Assembly: GCA_945896675.1 (NCBI GenBank)
Contig: CAMDEM010000017.1
Span: 1-46,344 of the forward strand
Length of the DNA stretch: 46,344 bases
Direction of reading: 5' to 3'
From: Cyanobium sp. NIES-981
Lineage (GTDB): Bacteria; Cyanobacteriota; Cyanobacteriia; PCC-6307; Cyanobiaceae
Part shown: positions 1-7,402 of the stretch, piece after piece
Position numbering within the stretch: the stretch's first letter is position 1
Layout of the letters: every line of letters starts with the position of its first letter
Notes under the pieces: generated by a model
What the model was told of the DNA's origin: nothing
What the model saw: the letters and a program-made list of their open reading frames with translations, nothing else
Databases searched by the model: none
Position numbers and translations under genes: made by a program

Positions 1-951
1 CTAGAGCTTGTCGGGCAGGTTCAGCCAGCTGCTGCCCTCCTGTTGGATGGCCAGCACCTCCGAACGGGATTCGACGCCGGCCTGGTGCCAGGCCCGCACC
101 ATGGCCTGGCTCACCGCTGGGGCGCTATCGGGCTTGCAAAGGGCGAGCAGGCTGGGCCCGGCGCCGCTGATCACGCAGCCCCAAGCCCCCGCCTGGATGG
201 CCGCCTCTCGGACGGCTTTGCCGCCGGGGATGAGGCCCCAGCGGTAGGGCTCATGGAGGCGGTCATGCATGCCATCGGTAATCAGGTCACCATTGCCGGT
301 GCGCAGGCCCTGAAGCAGCAGGGTGAGGGAGCCCAGATTGATCACCGCATCGCCCACGGGAATGGCCTTGGGCATGGCCCGGCGGGCCTCACTGGTGGTG
401 AGGCGAATGGCTGGAATGGCCACGACGGCCTGCACCGCAGGTGACCACTCACAGCGCACCACCCGCCAGCGGTGGGACGCGGCCTTGGCGGTCATGCAGA
501 GGCCTCCCACCAGGGATGGCACCACGTTGTCCGGGTGGCCCTCGATATCAATGGCCAGCTCCAGGAGTTTTTCCTTGCTCAGGGGTTCGCCGACCAGGGC
601 ATTGGCCCCCATTAATCCAGCCACAATTGCCGTGGCGCTGCTGCCCAGTCCCCGGGCCGGGGGAACGGCCAGTCGCACCCGGGCTTCCAGGGCCACGGGC
701 TCTTCTCCGGCTTCCTTCCACACCCGCTGGGCGGCCCGATACACCAGGTTGTCGGGGCCGCCGCGCAGGTGGGCACCTTCGGTTCCTTCGATAATCAGAT
801 CGAAACGTTCGCTACCCCCTTCGATGCAGCGCATCTCGAACACGTTGTCGAGTTGGAGGGCGGCCCCCAGGCAATCAAAGCCAGGACCCACATTGGCTGT
901 TGTGGCGGGAACATGAACTTGAACCCCTTGTCCAACCCGGGGGCGCCCCAT
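1..951 (-). CDS. thrB: Homoserine kinase
   Basis: ATP-dependent phosphorylation of L-homoserine to O-phosphohomoserine, the step before threonine synthase; cytoplasmic. The 316-residue protein is a full-length GHMP kinase: the N-terminal substrate strand has VPATTANVGPGFD (residues 14-26), the glycine/serine-rich ATP loop is PPARGLGSSATA (about 97-108), and the C-terminal GHMP motif GAWGCVISGAGPS is present. The stop lies on the first bases of the window. It is the last visible gene of a minus-strand run thrS-glk-thrB, 41 nt after glk, so co-transcription is likely. Family assignment is secure. Confidence 0.96.
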   Translation of the reverse strand: MGRPRVGQGVQVHVPATTANVGPGFDCLGAALQLDNVFEMRCIEGGSERFDLIIEGTEGAHLRGGPDNLVYRAAQRVWKEAGEEPVALEARVRLAVPPARGLGSSATAIVAGLMGANALVGEPLSKEKLLELAIDIEGHPDNVVPSLVGGLCMTAKAASHRWRVVRCEWSPAVQAVVAIPAIRLTTSEARRAMPKAIPVGDAVINLGSLTLLLQGLRTGNGDLITDGMHDRLHEPYRWGLIPGGKAVREAAIQAGAWGCVISGAGPSLLALCKPDSAPAVSQAMVRAWHQAGVESRSEVLAIQQEGSSWLNLPDKL

Positions 952-992
952 ACAAAGTCGTCTGCTCGGCCCAGTGTCTCAGGCGGTTGATC

Positions 993-2003
993 TCAGGCGG
1001 TAAGCATGCGGGCCCGACAGGCGGCGCTGAATTGGCCGATCGCCGAATCGGTGATGGCCGTGATGGGGATGGGTTCTAAAACGGCTCCCAGGCGACCTTT
1101 GCGCAGAAAGGCATCCACAAAGCGGGCCGATTGGAGTTGGGGCAGCAGCTTTGAGGCGGTACCGCCAGCAAGCCAGATGCCGCCGGTGCAAAGGCCAGCC
1201 AGGGCCAGATCGCCACAAACACTGCCGTAGAGGCCGAGCCAGCGGTCGAGGGCTTTGATCGCCAGGGGATCCTGGGCAGCTGCCAGTCGAGCCACTTCCG
1301 CGGGCAAATCGGCATCGCCCGCCCCTGGTCGCAGCCAATCCTCGGCAACCCCATGCAGGGGATGGCTGTCGGAGGCTTCGTGGGCAAGCAGAAAGCGGGC
1401 CCCATGGCCCAGGCCCGTGCCACTCACCACCCGTTCGGTGGAGACCCGATCCAGGCCAAGGTCGGAGGCCAGCCACTGCCTGAGCTCCCAATCCGCTTGG
1501 CTATGGGCGGCAAATTCAGCGTGGGCCCCCTCACTGGCCATGGCCACCAGGCCCGACGGCGTCGGGATCCCGTAGGCCACCCCCAGGCCCGTGCCGGCGC
1601 CGATCACCAGCAGGGGGCCGGAAGGATCGGCTTGGCCCGGCTTGATGGCAGCCACCTGGGGGGCACAGAGATGGGGAAGGCCGTAGATCAGGACGGCGAA
1701 ATCATTGACCAATTCCACCTGGGCGATACCCGTCGCTGTGGCGAGCTCGTCTTGGTCCAACGACCAGGTCAGGTTGGTGAGTTGGGCTTTGCCGTGGCGC
1801 ACCGGTCCGGCCACGGCAAAACAGGCGGCATCGGGTCGGTCGCCCCCCAGAAATTCGCTGGCCATTGGGGCCAGGTCGGGCCAGTCGGCGGAGCGGTATA
1901 GCTCGGATCGGATGCAGGTGAGGGGGCCGCCCTTCCCTTCGCTGCGATAGAGCCCCAGAAGGGTTTTCGTACCACCGATATCGCCAGCAAGAACCGTGGT
2001 CAT
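993..2003 (-). CDS. glk: Glucokinase (Glk family)
   Basis: Phosphorylates glucose to glucose-6-phosphate with ATP. The protein starts MTTVLAGDIGGTKT, so the phosphate-binding DIGGTKT sits at residues 8-14, as in E. coli-type glucokinases rather than ROK proteins. LLVIGAGTGLGVAYG and VVSGTGLG follow. I chose the ATG at 2003, giving 336 residues. The frame stays open further upstream into thrS, but that extension has no family similarity. It begins 13 nt after the thrS stop, which suggests an operon with thrS and thrB. Pathway links with threonine genes are not obvious; the arrangement may only reflect compact packing. Confidence 0.94.
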   Translation of the reverse strand: MTTVLAGDIGGTKTLLGLYRSEGKGGPLTCIRSELYRSADWPDLAPMASEFLGGDRPDAACFAVAGPVRHGKAQLTNLTWSLDQDELATATGIAQVELVNDFAVLIYGLPHLCAPQVAAIKPGQADPSGPLLVIGAGTGLGVAYGIPTPSGLVAMASEGAHAEFAAHSQADWELRQWLASDLGLDRVSTERVVSGTGLGHGARFLLAHEASDSHPLHGVAEDWLRPGAGDADLPAEVARLAAAQDPLAIKALDRWLGLYGSVCGDLALAGLCTGGIWLAGGTASKLLPQLQSARFVDAFLRKGRLGAVLEPIPITAITDSAIGQFSAACRARMLTA

Positions 2004-2016
2004 CGTGATGGAAGCA

Positions 2017-3825
2017 TCAGGCCGCCGGCAGGTTGAGCCGAGCTGCTCGAGTCTGGTTGGCTTCTTGGCCGGCTTCGAGGAGAGTGGGGATCGCCACACT
2101 GCCCAGGTCGCCATCGCGGCGGCTGCGCAGGCTCACGGCGTTGTCTTCCGCTTCCTTGGCTCCGATCACGCCCAGCACAGGGATTTTCTGCTGTTCCCCC
2201 GTGCGGATCAGTTTGCCCAGCCTGTCGCCGCTGCGATCCAGGCTGGCGCGAATGCCGGCAGCTTTCAGCCTGCTTAAAAGATCTTCCGCGTAGGGAACCA
2301 CCTCATCGGTGACGGGCAGTAGTCGAACCTGTTCGGGGGCCAGCCAGAAGGGGAAGTCGCCGGCGTAGTTCTCGGTCATGATCCCGAAGAACCTCTCGAG
2401 GGATCCTAAGATGGCCCGGTGGATCATGATCGGACGCTGCCTGGAACCATCGGCGGCCACGTAGTTCAGGTCAAAGCGTTCAGGAAGGTTGAAATCGAGC
2501 TGGATGGTGGAGCACTGCCACATCCGGCCAATGGCATCTTCGATTTTGAGGTCAATTTTGGGGCCGTAGAACGCGCCGCCGCCCTCATCAATTTTGTAGC
2601 TCCAACCCTTGCGATCGAGGGCATCAATCAAACCTTTGGTGGCCAGATCCCAAACGGCGTCATCGCCAATCGATTTCTCAGGGCGGGTGGAGAGGTTGAT
2701 TTCGTAGGTCTTGAAATCAAAGGTGCTGAGGATGGTTTCGGTGAGGTTCAGAACCCGCAGGATTTCGTCGCCAATCTGCTCGGGTAGGCAGAACACGTGG
2801 GCATCGTCCTGGGTGAAGCCCCGCACCCGCATCAGGCCGTGCATGACCCCGGGCCGTTCGTAGCGGTAGACGGTGCCGAGTTCCGCCCAGCGAATTGGCA
2901 GTTCCCGGTAACTGCGCAGGGTGCTTGCGTAGGTGAGCACGTGGAACGGGCAGTTCATGGGTCTGAGCTGGTATTCCCGCTCATCCACCTGCATCGGGCC
3001 AAACATGCTCTCGGCATAGAAATCGAGGTGCCCAGAGGTTTTCCAGAGGCTGATGTCGGCCACGTGGGGGGTGTAGAGCAGCTCGTAGCCGTCGGCGAAG
3101 TGGGTTTGGCGCCAGAAGTCTTCGATGAGCAGCCGCATGCGGGCCCCCCGGGGGTGCCAAAACACCAACCCAGCTCCTGCCTCATCTTCGATCGAGAAGA
3201 GGTCGAGATCCTTGCCCAGGCGGCGGTGGTCGCGGCGCAGGGCCTCTTCCTTGCGGCGTTGGTATTCGGCCAGTTGTTCAGGGGTTTCCCAGGCGGTGCC
3301 GTAGATCCGTTGCAGCTGGGCCTTGGTCTCATCGCCGCGCCAGTAGGCACCGGCCACGCTTTCGAGCTCGAAGGCCTTGGGATTGAGTTCGCTGGTGTTG
3401 GCCACGTGGGGGCCTGCGCACAGATCCCACCACTGGTCGCCGAGGGTGTAGAGGGTGATCGGTTCCTGCAAACCCTCCAGGATTTCCAGCTTGTAGGGCT
3501 CGTTCTGGGCCCTGATCTTGGCTTCAGCTTCCTCGCGGGTCACCGCGATGCGCTCCAGGGGCAAGCGGCGACCAATGATCTTGCCCATCTCTTTTTTGAT
3601 GGCCTTGAGATCGGCTTCGGTGAACGGATCCGGGTTGTCGAAGTCGTAATAGAAGCCGTTCTCGGTCCAGGGACCAATGGTCACCCGGGCCGCTGGAAAC
3701 AGCTTTTGGACCGCCATGGCCATCACATGGCTCATGGAGTGGCGGATCTTGAGGAGCTCAGCGCTCTCGCTCGTTTTGGGGAGGGCGATCGGAGCCGGCT
3801 CGGGGCTGGTAACGGGCGCGGACAC
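2017..3825 (-). CDS. thrS: Threonyl-tRNA synthetase
   Basis: Charges tRNA-Thr in the cytoplasm. The 602-residue protein begins almost directly with the editing domain: HSMSH (His29, His33) and DLCAGPH (Cys136, His140) supply its metal-type cluster. The class II core follows, with MNCPFH at about 290-295, RYERPGVMHGLMRVRGFTQDD as motif 2, and a C-terminal anticodon domain ending around residue 590. The N-terminal TGS domain of the roughly 640-residue E. coli enzyme is absent. First gene of the thrS-glk-thrB run; it diverges from the small gene at 3882 with about 55 nt between starts. Confidence 0.97.
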   Translation of the reverse strand: MSAPVTSPEPAPIALPKTSESAELLKIRHSMSHVMAMAVQKLFPAARVTIGPWTENGFYYDFDNPDPFTEADLKAIKKEMGKIIGRRLPLERIAVTREEAEAKIRAQNEPYKLEILEGLQEPITLYTLGDQWWDLCAGPHVANTSELNPKAFELESVAGAYWRGDETKAQLQRIYGTAWETPEQLAEYQRRKEEALRRDHRRLGKDLDLFSIEDEAGAGLVFWHPRGARMRLLIEDFWRQTHFADGYELLYTPHVADISLWKTSGHLDFYAESMFGPMQVDEREYQLRPMNCPFHVLTYASTLRSYRELPIRWAELGTVYRYERPGVMHGLMRVRGFTQDDAHVFCLPEQIGDEILRVLNLTETILSTFDFKTYEINLSTRPEKSIGDDAVWDLATKGLIDALDRKGWSYKIDEGGGAFYGPKIDLKIEDAIGRMWQCSTIQLDFNLPERFDLNYVAADGSRQRPIMIHRAILGSLERFFGIMTENYAGDFPFWLAPEQVRLLPVTDEVVPYAEDLLSRLKAAGIRASLDRSGDRLGKLIRTGEQQKIPVLGVIGAKEAEDNAVSLRSRRDGDLGSVAIPTLLEAGQEANQTRAARLNLPAA

Positions 3826-3881
3826 GGATCAGCAGGGACGGGCGGAAATCGATCCTACGCAGCGCCCCTAGGCTTATAGCC

Positions 3882-4232
3882 ATGGTTTTTCCTTCTCCAA
3901 ACCAAGAGCCTGCAGGGGACCTGCTGGATGGGTTGCTGGATGGGTTGTTCGACGATTTTCGCCATTGGTTTGCCCGCGGGGTAGTGCTTTTGGACCACTG
4001 CCCCGATGCCGTGATGCCCGAGGCCGAGCGTCTGGCCCTGCGCGACAAGTTGGAGCTTGCCAATCGCGAACTGGCAGCGGCTAGCAGCCTGCGCCAGGCC
4101 ACCCCGGCCCCCATGGCCCTGGAGATGGCAACCCTGGCCCCTTGGCATCAGCTGGTGCTCTCGGTTTGGACGCTCTCGTCGAATTTGCGCCGCTCTGGCG
4201 TGCAGCTCCCTGAGACGGCCAAGGGCATCTAG
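3882..4232 (+). CDS. DUF2605-type small cyanobacterial protein
   Basis: A 116-residue soluble protein with an acidic amphipathic N-terminus (LLDGLLDGLFDDFRHWFARGVVLL) and a helical remainder. It resembles, from memory, the cyanobacterial DUF2605 family, whose function is unknown. No signal peptide, membrane segment or catalytic motif is visible. It is transcribed away from thrS. Its TAG stop overlaps the stop of the convergent lysozyme-like gene in the palindromic tetramer CTAG at 4229-4232. The gene call rests on a good ATG start and coding-like composition; the family name is moderately certain. Confidence 0.7.
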   Translation: MVFPSPNQEPAGDLLDGLLDGLFDDFRHWFARGVVLLDHCPDAVMPEAERLALRDKLELANRELAAASSLRQATPAPMALEMATLAPWHQLVLSVWTLSSNLRRSGVQLPETAKGI

Positions 4233-4242
4233 GCGCCTTGGC
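4218..4242. terminator. Hairpin spanning convergent stop codons
   Basis: GCCAAGG (4218-4224) pairs with CCTTGGC (4236-4242) around an 11-nt loop that contains the shared CTAG stop tetramer of the two convergent genes. There is no U-tract on either side, so intrinsic termination is uncertain; it could equally protect 3' ends. Confidence 0.35.
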
Positions 4243-4834
4243 TGGGCTGGCGGTTGCGCACCAGTGACGCGTTGTAGAAGCTGATCAGCTCCTTGGAGCT
4301 CTTGACGGGCTGGCCGTAGTGGCTCGCCCCCCGTCGATTGGGCAGGGAGGCCCATTCCTTTGCCAGGGCTGCGAGGCTGGTGGCATTCAGGCCGTGGCGA
4401 TCCAGGTTTCCCAGTACCCCACGCCGCTGCACCAGGTACAGGGCCGCCATGTCTTGGCTGGGGGCTTCAAAGTTGGTGAGTTTCAAGGTTTTGGCCACCG
4501 CCTTCCAGGTGCTGGGCAGGAATTGGTAGGCCCCTGCGGCGGCGCTGGTGTAGCGGCGATGGACGATTTGCTCGGGATGACGCCGCAAGCTGCTGCAGAG
4601 ACTGCCGCCGTAGATCACCCGATACCCCTCAGGGCGGCCCCCTCGCCAGGTTCCCTCTGCATAGCGGATGGTGTCGAGCAGGGCCCGGCGTTGTGGGGTT
4701 ATGGCGTAGGGGGGCCGGTATGCAACGGCGGGTTTGGCGATCGCTACGGGTTGCGGGATGGGCCCAAGGGCCAGGGATGGGGGCTCGGCTACGACGGTGA
4801 GGCCAACGGCAGTGAGGCCTGCGGCCTTGATCAA
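4229..4834 (-). CDS. Secreted lysozyme-like muramidase (lambda R / GH104 type)
   Basis: Probable peptidoglycan-cleaving enzyme. The core (about residues 45-195) has TIRYAEGT, GYRVIYGG, TSAAAGAYQFLPSTW and QDMAALYLVQRRGVL, the pattern of phage lambda endolysin-type transglycosylases. The Glu of RYAEGT is the expected catalytic acid. The first usable in-frame start is TTG at 4834, giving 201 residues with a weak signal-like start (MIKAAGLTAVGLTVV). The frame is open upstream through a 15-bp repeat tract to a TGA near 4940, and would read a better signal peptide if translated, but has no ATG or GTG. An ATG at 4937 is out of frame. Start therefore unresolved. No other phage genes are nearby, so this is probably a host cell-wall enzyme. 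Confidence 0.8.
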   Translation of the reverse strand: MIKAAGLTAVGLTVVAEPPSLALGPIPQPVAIAKPAVAYRPPYAITPQRRALLDTIRYAEGTWRGGRPEGYRVIYGGSLCSSLRRHPEQIVHRRYTSAAAGAYQFLPSTWKAVAKTLKLTNFEAPSQDMAALYLVQRRGVLGNLDRHGLNATSLAALAKEWASLPNRRGASHYGQPVKSSKELISFYNASLVRNRQPSQGA

Positions 4835-4862
4835 GAGGGCGCCAAGGGCGCTGGATTCGGGG

Positions 4863-4922
4863 CTGTTCAGTTTGGGGCTGTCCAGTTTGGGGTTGTTCAG
4901 TTTTCGACTGTTCAGATTGGGA
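4863..4922. repeat. Four 15-bp tandem repeats
   Basis: Units begin at 4863, 4878, 4893 and 4908, with consensus CTGTTCAGTTTGGGG on the plus strand. On the minus strand they sit immediately upstream of, and in frame with, the lysozyme-like gene and would encode a Lys-Leu-Asn-Ser-Pro type 5-residue repeat. A period of exactly five codons hints that the tract is or was translated. Confidence 0.85.
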
Positions 4923-5151
4923 CTCGCTGGGTCCCATCAGCCTCTGCTGTTGCCCGTGGCCCTTCCACCCCCCTGGCTTGGGGGGTGGACAAAGGTGCCC
5001 AAAGATGCAGGGAAGGGCAGGCCAGTCCTGGTCTCAGTTGAGAGGAGTGCGATGCGCTGGCGCGTCGCTGTGATGCATCAGCGCGGCTGATCAAAGCCGC
5101 GAGCACTGTTCAGTCAAGTTTGGGATTGCCGGGACCCATCTGGAGACCGAC
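4923..5151. other. Gene-free spacer with two hairpins
   Basis: I see no credible gene between the lysozyme-like gene (or its repeats) and the 3' end of trpS. Two perfect inverted repeats are present: CCACCCCCC/GGGGGGTGG at 4965-4988 with a 6-nt loop, and CGCGGCT/AGCCGCG at 5082-5101 with a 6-nt loop. Neither is followed by a U-tract on either strand. The second lies about 50 nt past the trpS stop and could be its 3' end. Short ORFs here look like chance reading frames. Confidence 0.5.
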
Positions 5152-6180
5152 CTAGGAGGCTTCGAGAAACCCCAGGGAGGAGCGCACGTTGTGCAGCGTT
5201 GCCTGGGCAACCTCTGAGGCCTTGAGCTGGCCAGCTTTCAGGACCGATTCCAGGTAGCCGGGCTCGGCGCGCAGGTCCCGGTAACGCCCCTGGATTGGGC
5301 TGAGAGCTGCCACGGCCGCCTCGGCGAGCAGGGGCTTGAAGCTGCCCCAGCCCATGTCGGCGCATTCGGCTAGGGCTGCAGCACGGCCCTTGCCGCTGAG
5401 CAGGGCATAGAGACCCAGCAGGTTGTCAGCTTCGGGACGGTCAGGATTGCCAAATTCCAGGCCCATGGTGGGATCGGTCTTGGCCCGTTTGATCTTTTTC
5501 GTGATCAATTCAGGGGGGTCGAGCAGGCTGATCCTTGATCCCTCATTGGGATCGCTTTTGCTCATTTTGTTGGCGCCATCGGTGAGGCTCATCACCCGGG
5601 CGCCCTCTTTCAGGATCAGGGGCTCTGGCACTTTGAGCACGGCGATCTCCTCCCCTGCGTCGTCTTTGCCACCAAAACGGCTATTGATCCGCTGTTGGGC
5701 AATGTCGCGGGCCAGTTCCAGGTGCTGTTTTTGGTCTTCGCCTACAGGCACCAAATCGGCGCCATAGAGCAGGATGTCGGCCGCCATCAAGATCGGGTAG
5801 TCCAGCAGGCCTACGGAAACCTGGTCGCCCTGCTTGATGGCCTTCTCCTTGAACTGGATCATGCGCTCCAGCCAGTTGAGCGGTGTGACGCAATTCAGTA
5901 GCCAGCACAGTTCGCTGTGGGCAGCCACATGGCTTTGCACAAAAACCGTGGATTGCCCTGGATCAATGCCGCAGGCGAGGTAGAGGGCCGCCGTCGTCAG
6001 CGTGTCCTCGGCCAGTTGGCCAGGGGTGTGGGGAACGGTGATGGCATGCAGGTCCACGACGCAGAAAAACGTGTCGTGGGTTGCTTGCAGGTCGACCCAG
6101 TTGCGGATGGCCCCAAGCCAATTGCCCAGGTGCAGCGAGCCGGTGGGCTGAACACCGGAAAGAACCCTGGGCCGTGGCAT
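5152..6180 (-). CDS. trpS: Tryptophanyl-tRNA synthetase
   Basis: Class I synthetase that charges tRNA-Trp. The 342-residue length is normal. The HIGH-type signature is PTGSLHLGN (12-20), the KMSKS loop is NKMSKSDPN (204-212), and GEDQKQHLELARDI is the conserved TrpRS segment. It starts with ATG 5 nt after the stop of the upstream RGG-rich gene, so the three minus-strand genes 7353 to 5152 probably form one transcript. Confidence 0.97.
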   Translation of the reverse strand: MPRPRVLSGVQPTGSLHLGNWLGAIRNWVDLQATHDTFFCVVDLHAITVPHTPGQLAEDTLTTAALYLACGIDPGQSTVFVQSHVAAHSELCWLLNCVTPLNWLERMIQFKEKAIKQGDQVSVGLLDYPILMAADILLYGADLVPVGEDQKQHLELARDIAQQRINSRFGGKDDAGEEIAVLKVPEPLILKEGARVMSLTDGANKMSKSDPNEGSRISLLDPPELITKKIKRAKTDPTMGLEFGNPDRPEADNLLGLYALLSGKGRAAALAECADMGWGSFKPLLAEAAVAALSPIQGRYRDLRAEPGYLESVLKAGQLKASEVAQATLHNVRSSLGFLEAS

Positions 6181-6185
6181 CGAGA

Positions 6186-6800
6186 TCAGGCCTCGCTGGT
6201 CTGAACGCTGGCTTCCTCCTGGGATTGGGCGCCTGCCAGAGCGTCAGCCACCCCAGGTTCTGCTTCGGATGCTTCAACTTCGGAAGCACCAGCCTCGGAA
6301 GGATCTGCTTCGGAAGGTTCTGCTTCGTCGGCCGGTGGGGCTGGAACGGCAGCTGGGGGCTTGCTGGGCCGGGCGAAGGGGTTGGCCCGGGGAGCGCGAT
6401 CCTGGCCGCCGCCACCTTGACCGCGAACACCTTGGCCACCACCACCTTGACCGCCATCGCGACCGCGTCCCTCGGGGCGGCCACCATCGCCTTGGCGCTG
6501 GGGCGCTGCTTGGGAGCGCTGTTGGGCGACCAACTCATCGAGTTTGCCGTCTTCCAACATCTGGGCCACGGTGCGGATCGAGAAGCCAAGCGCGGCCACG
6601 GTGGAACGCAGCTGGAAGGTCTCTTGCACGGTTCTGGCCGCCCGCATTTCGTTATCGCTTAAGCGGATGCGAAATCCGCCCGGCTCCCGGTTGCCCCCTT
6701 GACGGTTGCCGCCTTGGCGGCCTTCTTGTCCCCGGGAATCCTGGTCCCGGCCACCTTGGGAGGGGAAGTCCTGCCGAGAAGAAGTTGTGTCGTCGGCCAT
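6186..6800 (-). CDS. Conserved-looking RGG/acidic-tail protein, function unknown
   Basis: The 204-residue protein has three zones. Residues 1-45 are rich in Arg, Gly, Gln and Asp. A folded core (about 45-100) contains FRIRLSDNEMRAARTVQETF and LGFSIRTVAQMLEDGKLDEL, mostly helical. The tail begins with Gly-Gln-Gly/Arg-Gly repeats and ends in an acidic Ser-Glu-Ala-Pro repeat made by five 15-bp DNA units. RGG tracts often bind RNA, which makes nucleic-acid binding a guess worth noting, not a finding. It sits 5 nt upstream of trpS and 16 nt downstream of the 178-residue unknown gene. I do not recognise a named family. Confidence 0.75.
   Translation of the reverse strand: MADDTTSSRQDFPSQGGRDQDSRGQEGRQGGNRQGGNREPGGFRIRLSDNEMRAARTVQETFQLRSTVAALGFSIRTVAQMLEDGKLDELVAQQRSQAAPQRQGDGGRPEGRGRDGGQGGGGQGVRGQGGGGQDRAPRANPFARPSKPPAAVPAPPADEAEPSEADPSEAGASEVEASEAEPGVADALAGAQSQEEASVQTSEA
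6256..6330. repeat. Five in-frame 15-bp tandem repeats in the acidic tail
   Basis: Units start at 6256, 6271, 6286, 6301 and 6316. The best-conserved plus-strand unit is GGTTCTGCTTCGGAA. They encode the degenerate pentapeptide Ser-Glu-Ala-(Glu/Asp/Gly)-(Pro/Ala) near the C-terminus of the RGG/acidic protein. All units are exactly five codons. Confidence 0.85.
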
Positions 6801-6816
6801 CGCCGCAGCCCTGCAA

Positions 6817-7353
6817 TCAAAGGCAAGTGTGCCGTACCGGCTGTCCCATGGGGTCGAGCCAGTGGAGGTTGTGGGATTCCGCCTGGTTTGCCCGGGCTAG
6901 AACCAGCAAGGGCAGGCGGCGTGGTTTGCCGGTCGCCCAGGGGTCGCGATAGGACTCCACCAACTGGAGATAGGTGGTCAGGGTCCAGTTGTGGTTGCCC
7001 CGCTCCTGCCGATCCCAAAAGCGTTGCAGGGCCTGTTGGCAGGCCGCAGGACCAAAGTCTTGCCAGCACTGCATCTGGGCCGCCCAGCTGGGTTCTCCCG
7101 CCTCGATTAAGTCTCGGTAGCGCACCAGTTCGGGGGCGTCGGCGCTGCTGTCCGGGGGAAGCACCCGGGCCAGGTCTTCCACGGCGACGGCCCTGAGTTG
7201 GAGCCAGCAGCGATCCAGGAGCACCACGGGAAGTTGGCCGTGCCACTGGCGGGCCGCCGTAAGCAGCTGGTGCCACTGGCCCAGCTTGTCCCTTTGGAGG
7301 CCGGTGAATTGCGGCAGGCCTGGGGGCCGGCTGGGTCGTAGGCGCTGGGGCAT
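6817..7353 (-). CDS. Unknown protein, 178 residues
   Basis: I do not recognise this protein. It starts MPQRLRPSRPPGLPQFTG, is rich in Trp, Gln and Leu, and has no signal peptide or membrane helix. Segments such as LPVVLLDRCWLQLRAVAVEDLARVL and RFWDRQERGNHNWTLTTYLQLVESYR look like a compact alpha/beta domain. It has an ATG start and lies 16 nt upstream of the RGG-rich gene and in line with trpS, so it is probably co-transcribed with them. Coding is supported by length, start and composition only. Confidence 0.65.
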   Translation of the reverse strand: MPQRLRPSRPPGLPQFTGLQRDKLGQWHQLLTAARQWHGQLPVVLLDRCWLQLRAVAVEDLARVLPPDSSADAPELVRYRDLIEAGEPSWAAQMQCWQDFGPAACQQALQRFWDRQERGNHNWTLTTYLQLVESYRDPWATGKPRRLPLLVLARANQAESHNLHWLDPMGQPVRHTCL

Positions 7354-7402
7354 AGGGCGAGGCTATGGCCAATCCTGGGCCTTTGGCTTCACCAGATGCC
7401 CA

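Noticed and set aside
2017-3825. Missing TGS domain as a truncation of thrS
   Set aside because: The start is well placed and the shorter form is, as far as I recall, usual in cyanobacteria.
2797-3879. 360-codon plus-strand frame inside thrS
   Set aside because: Antisense shadow of threonyl-tRNA synthetase.
4229-4834. Prophage remnant suggested by the lambda-lysozyme-like gene
   Set aside because: No other phage gene, integrase or att site is nearby; similar enzymes occur as host genes in cyanobacteria.
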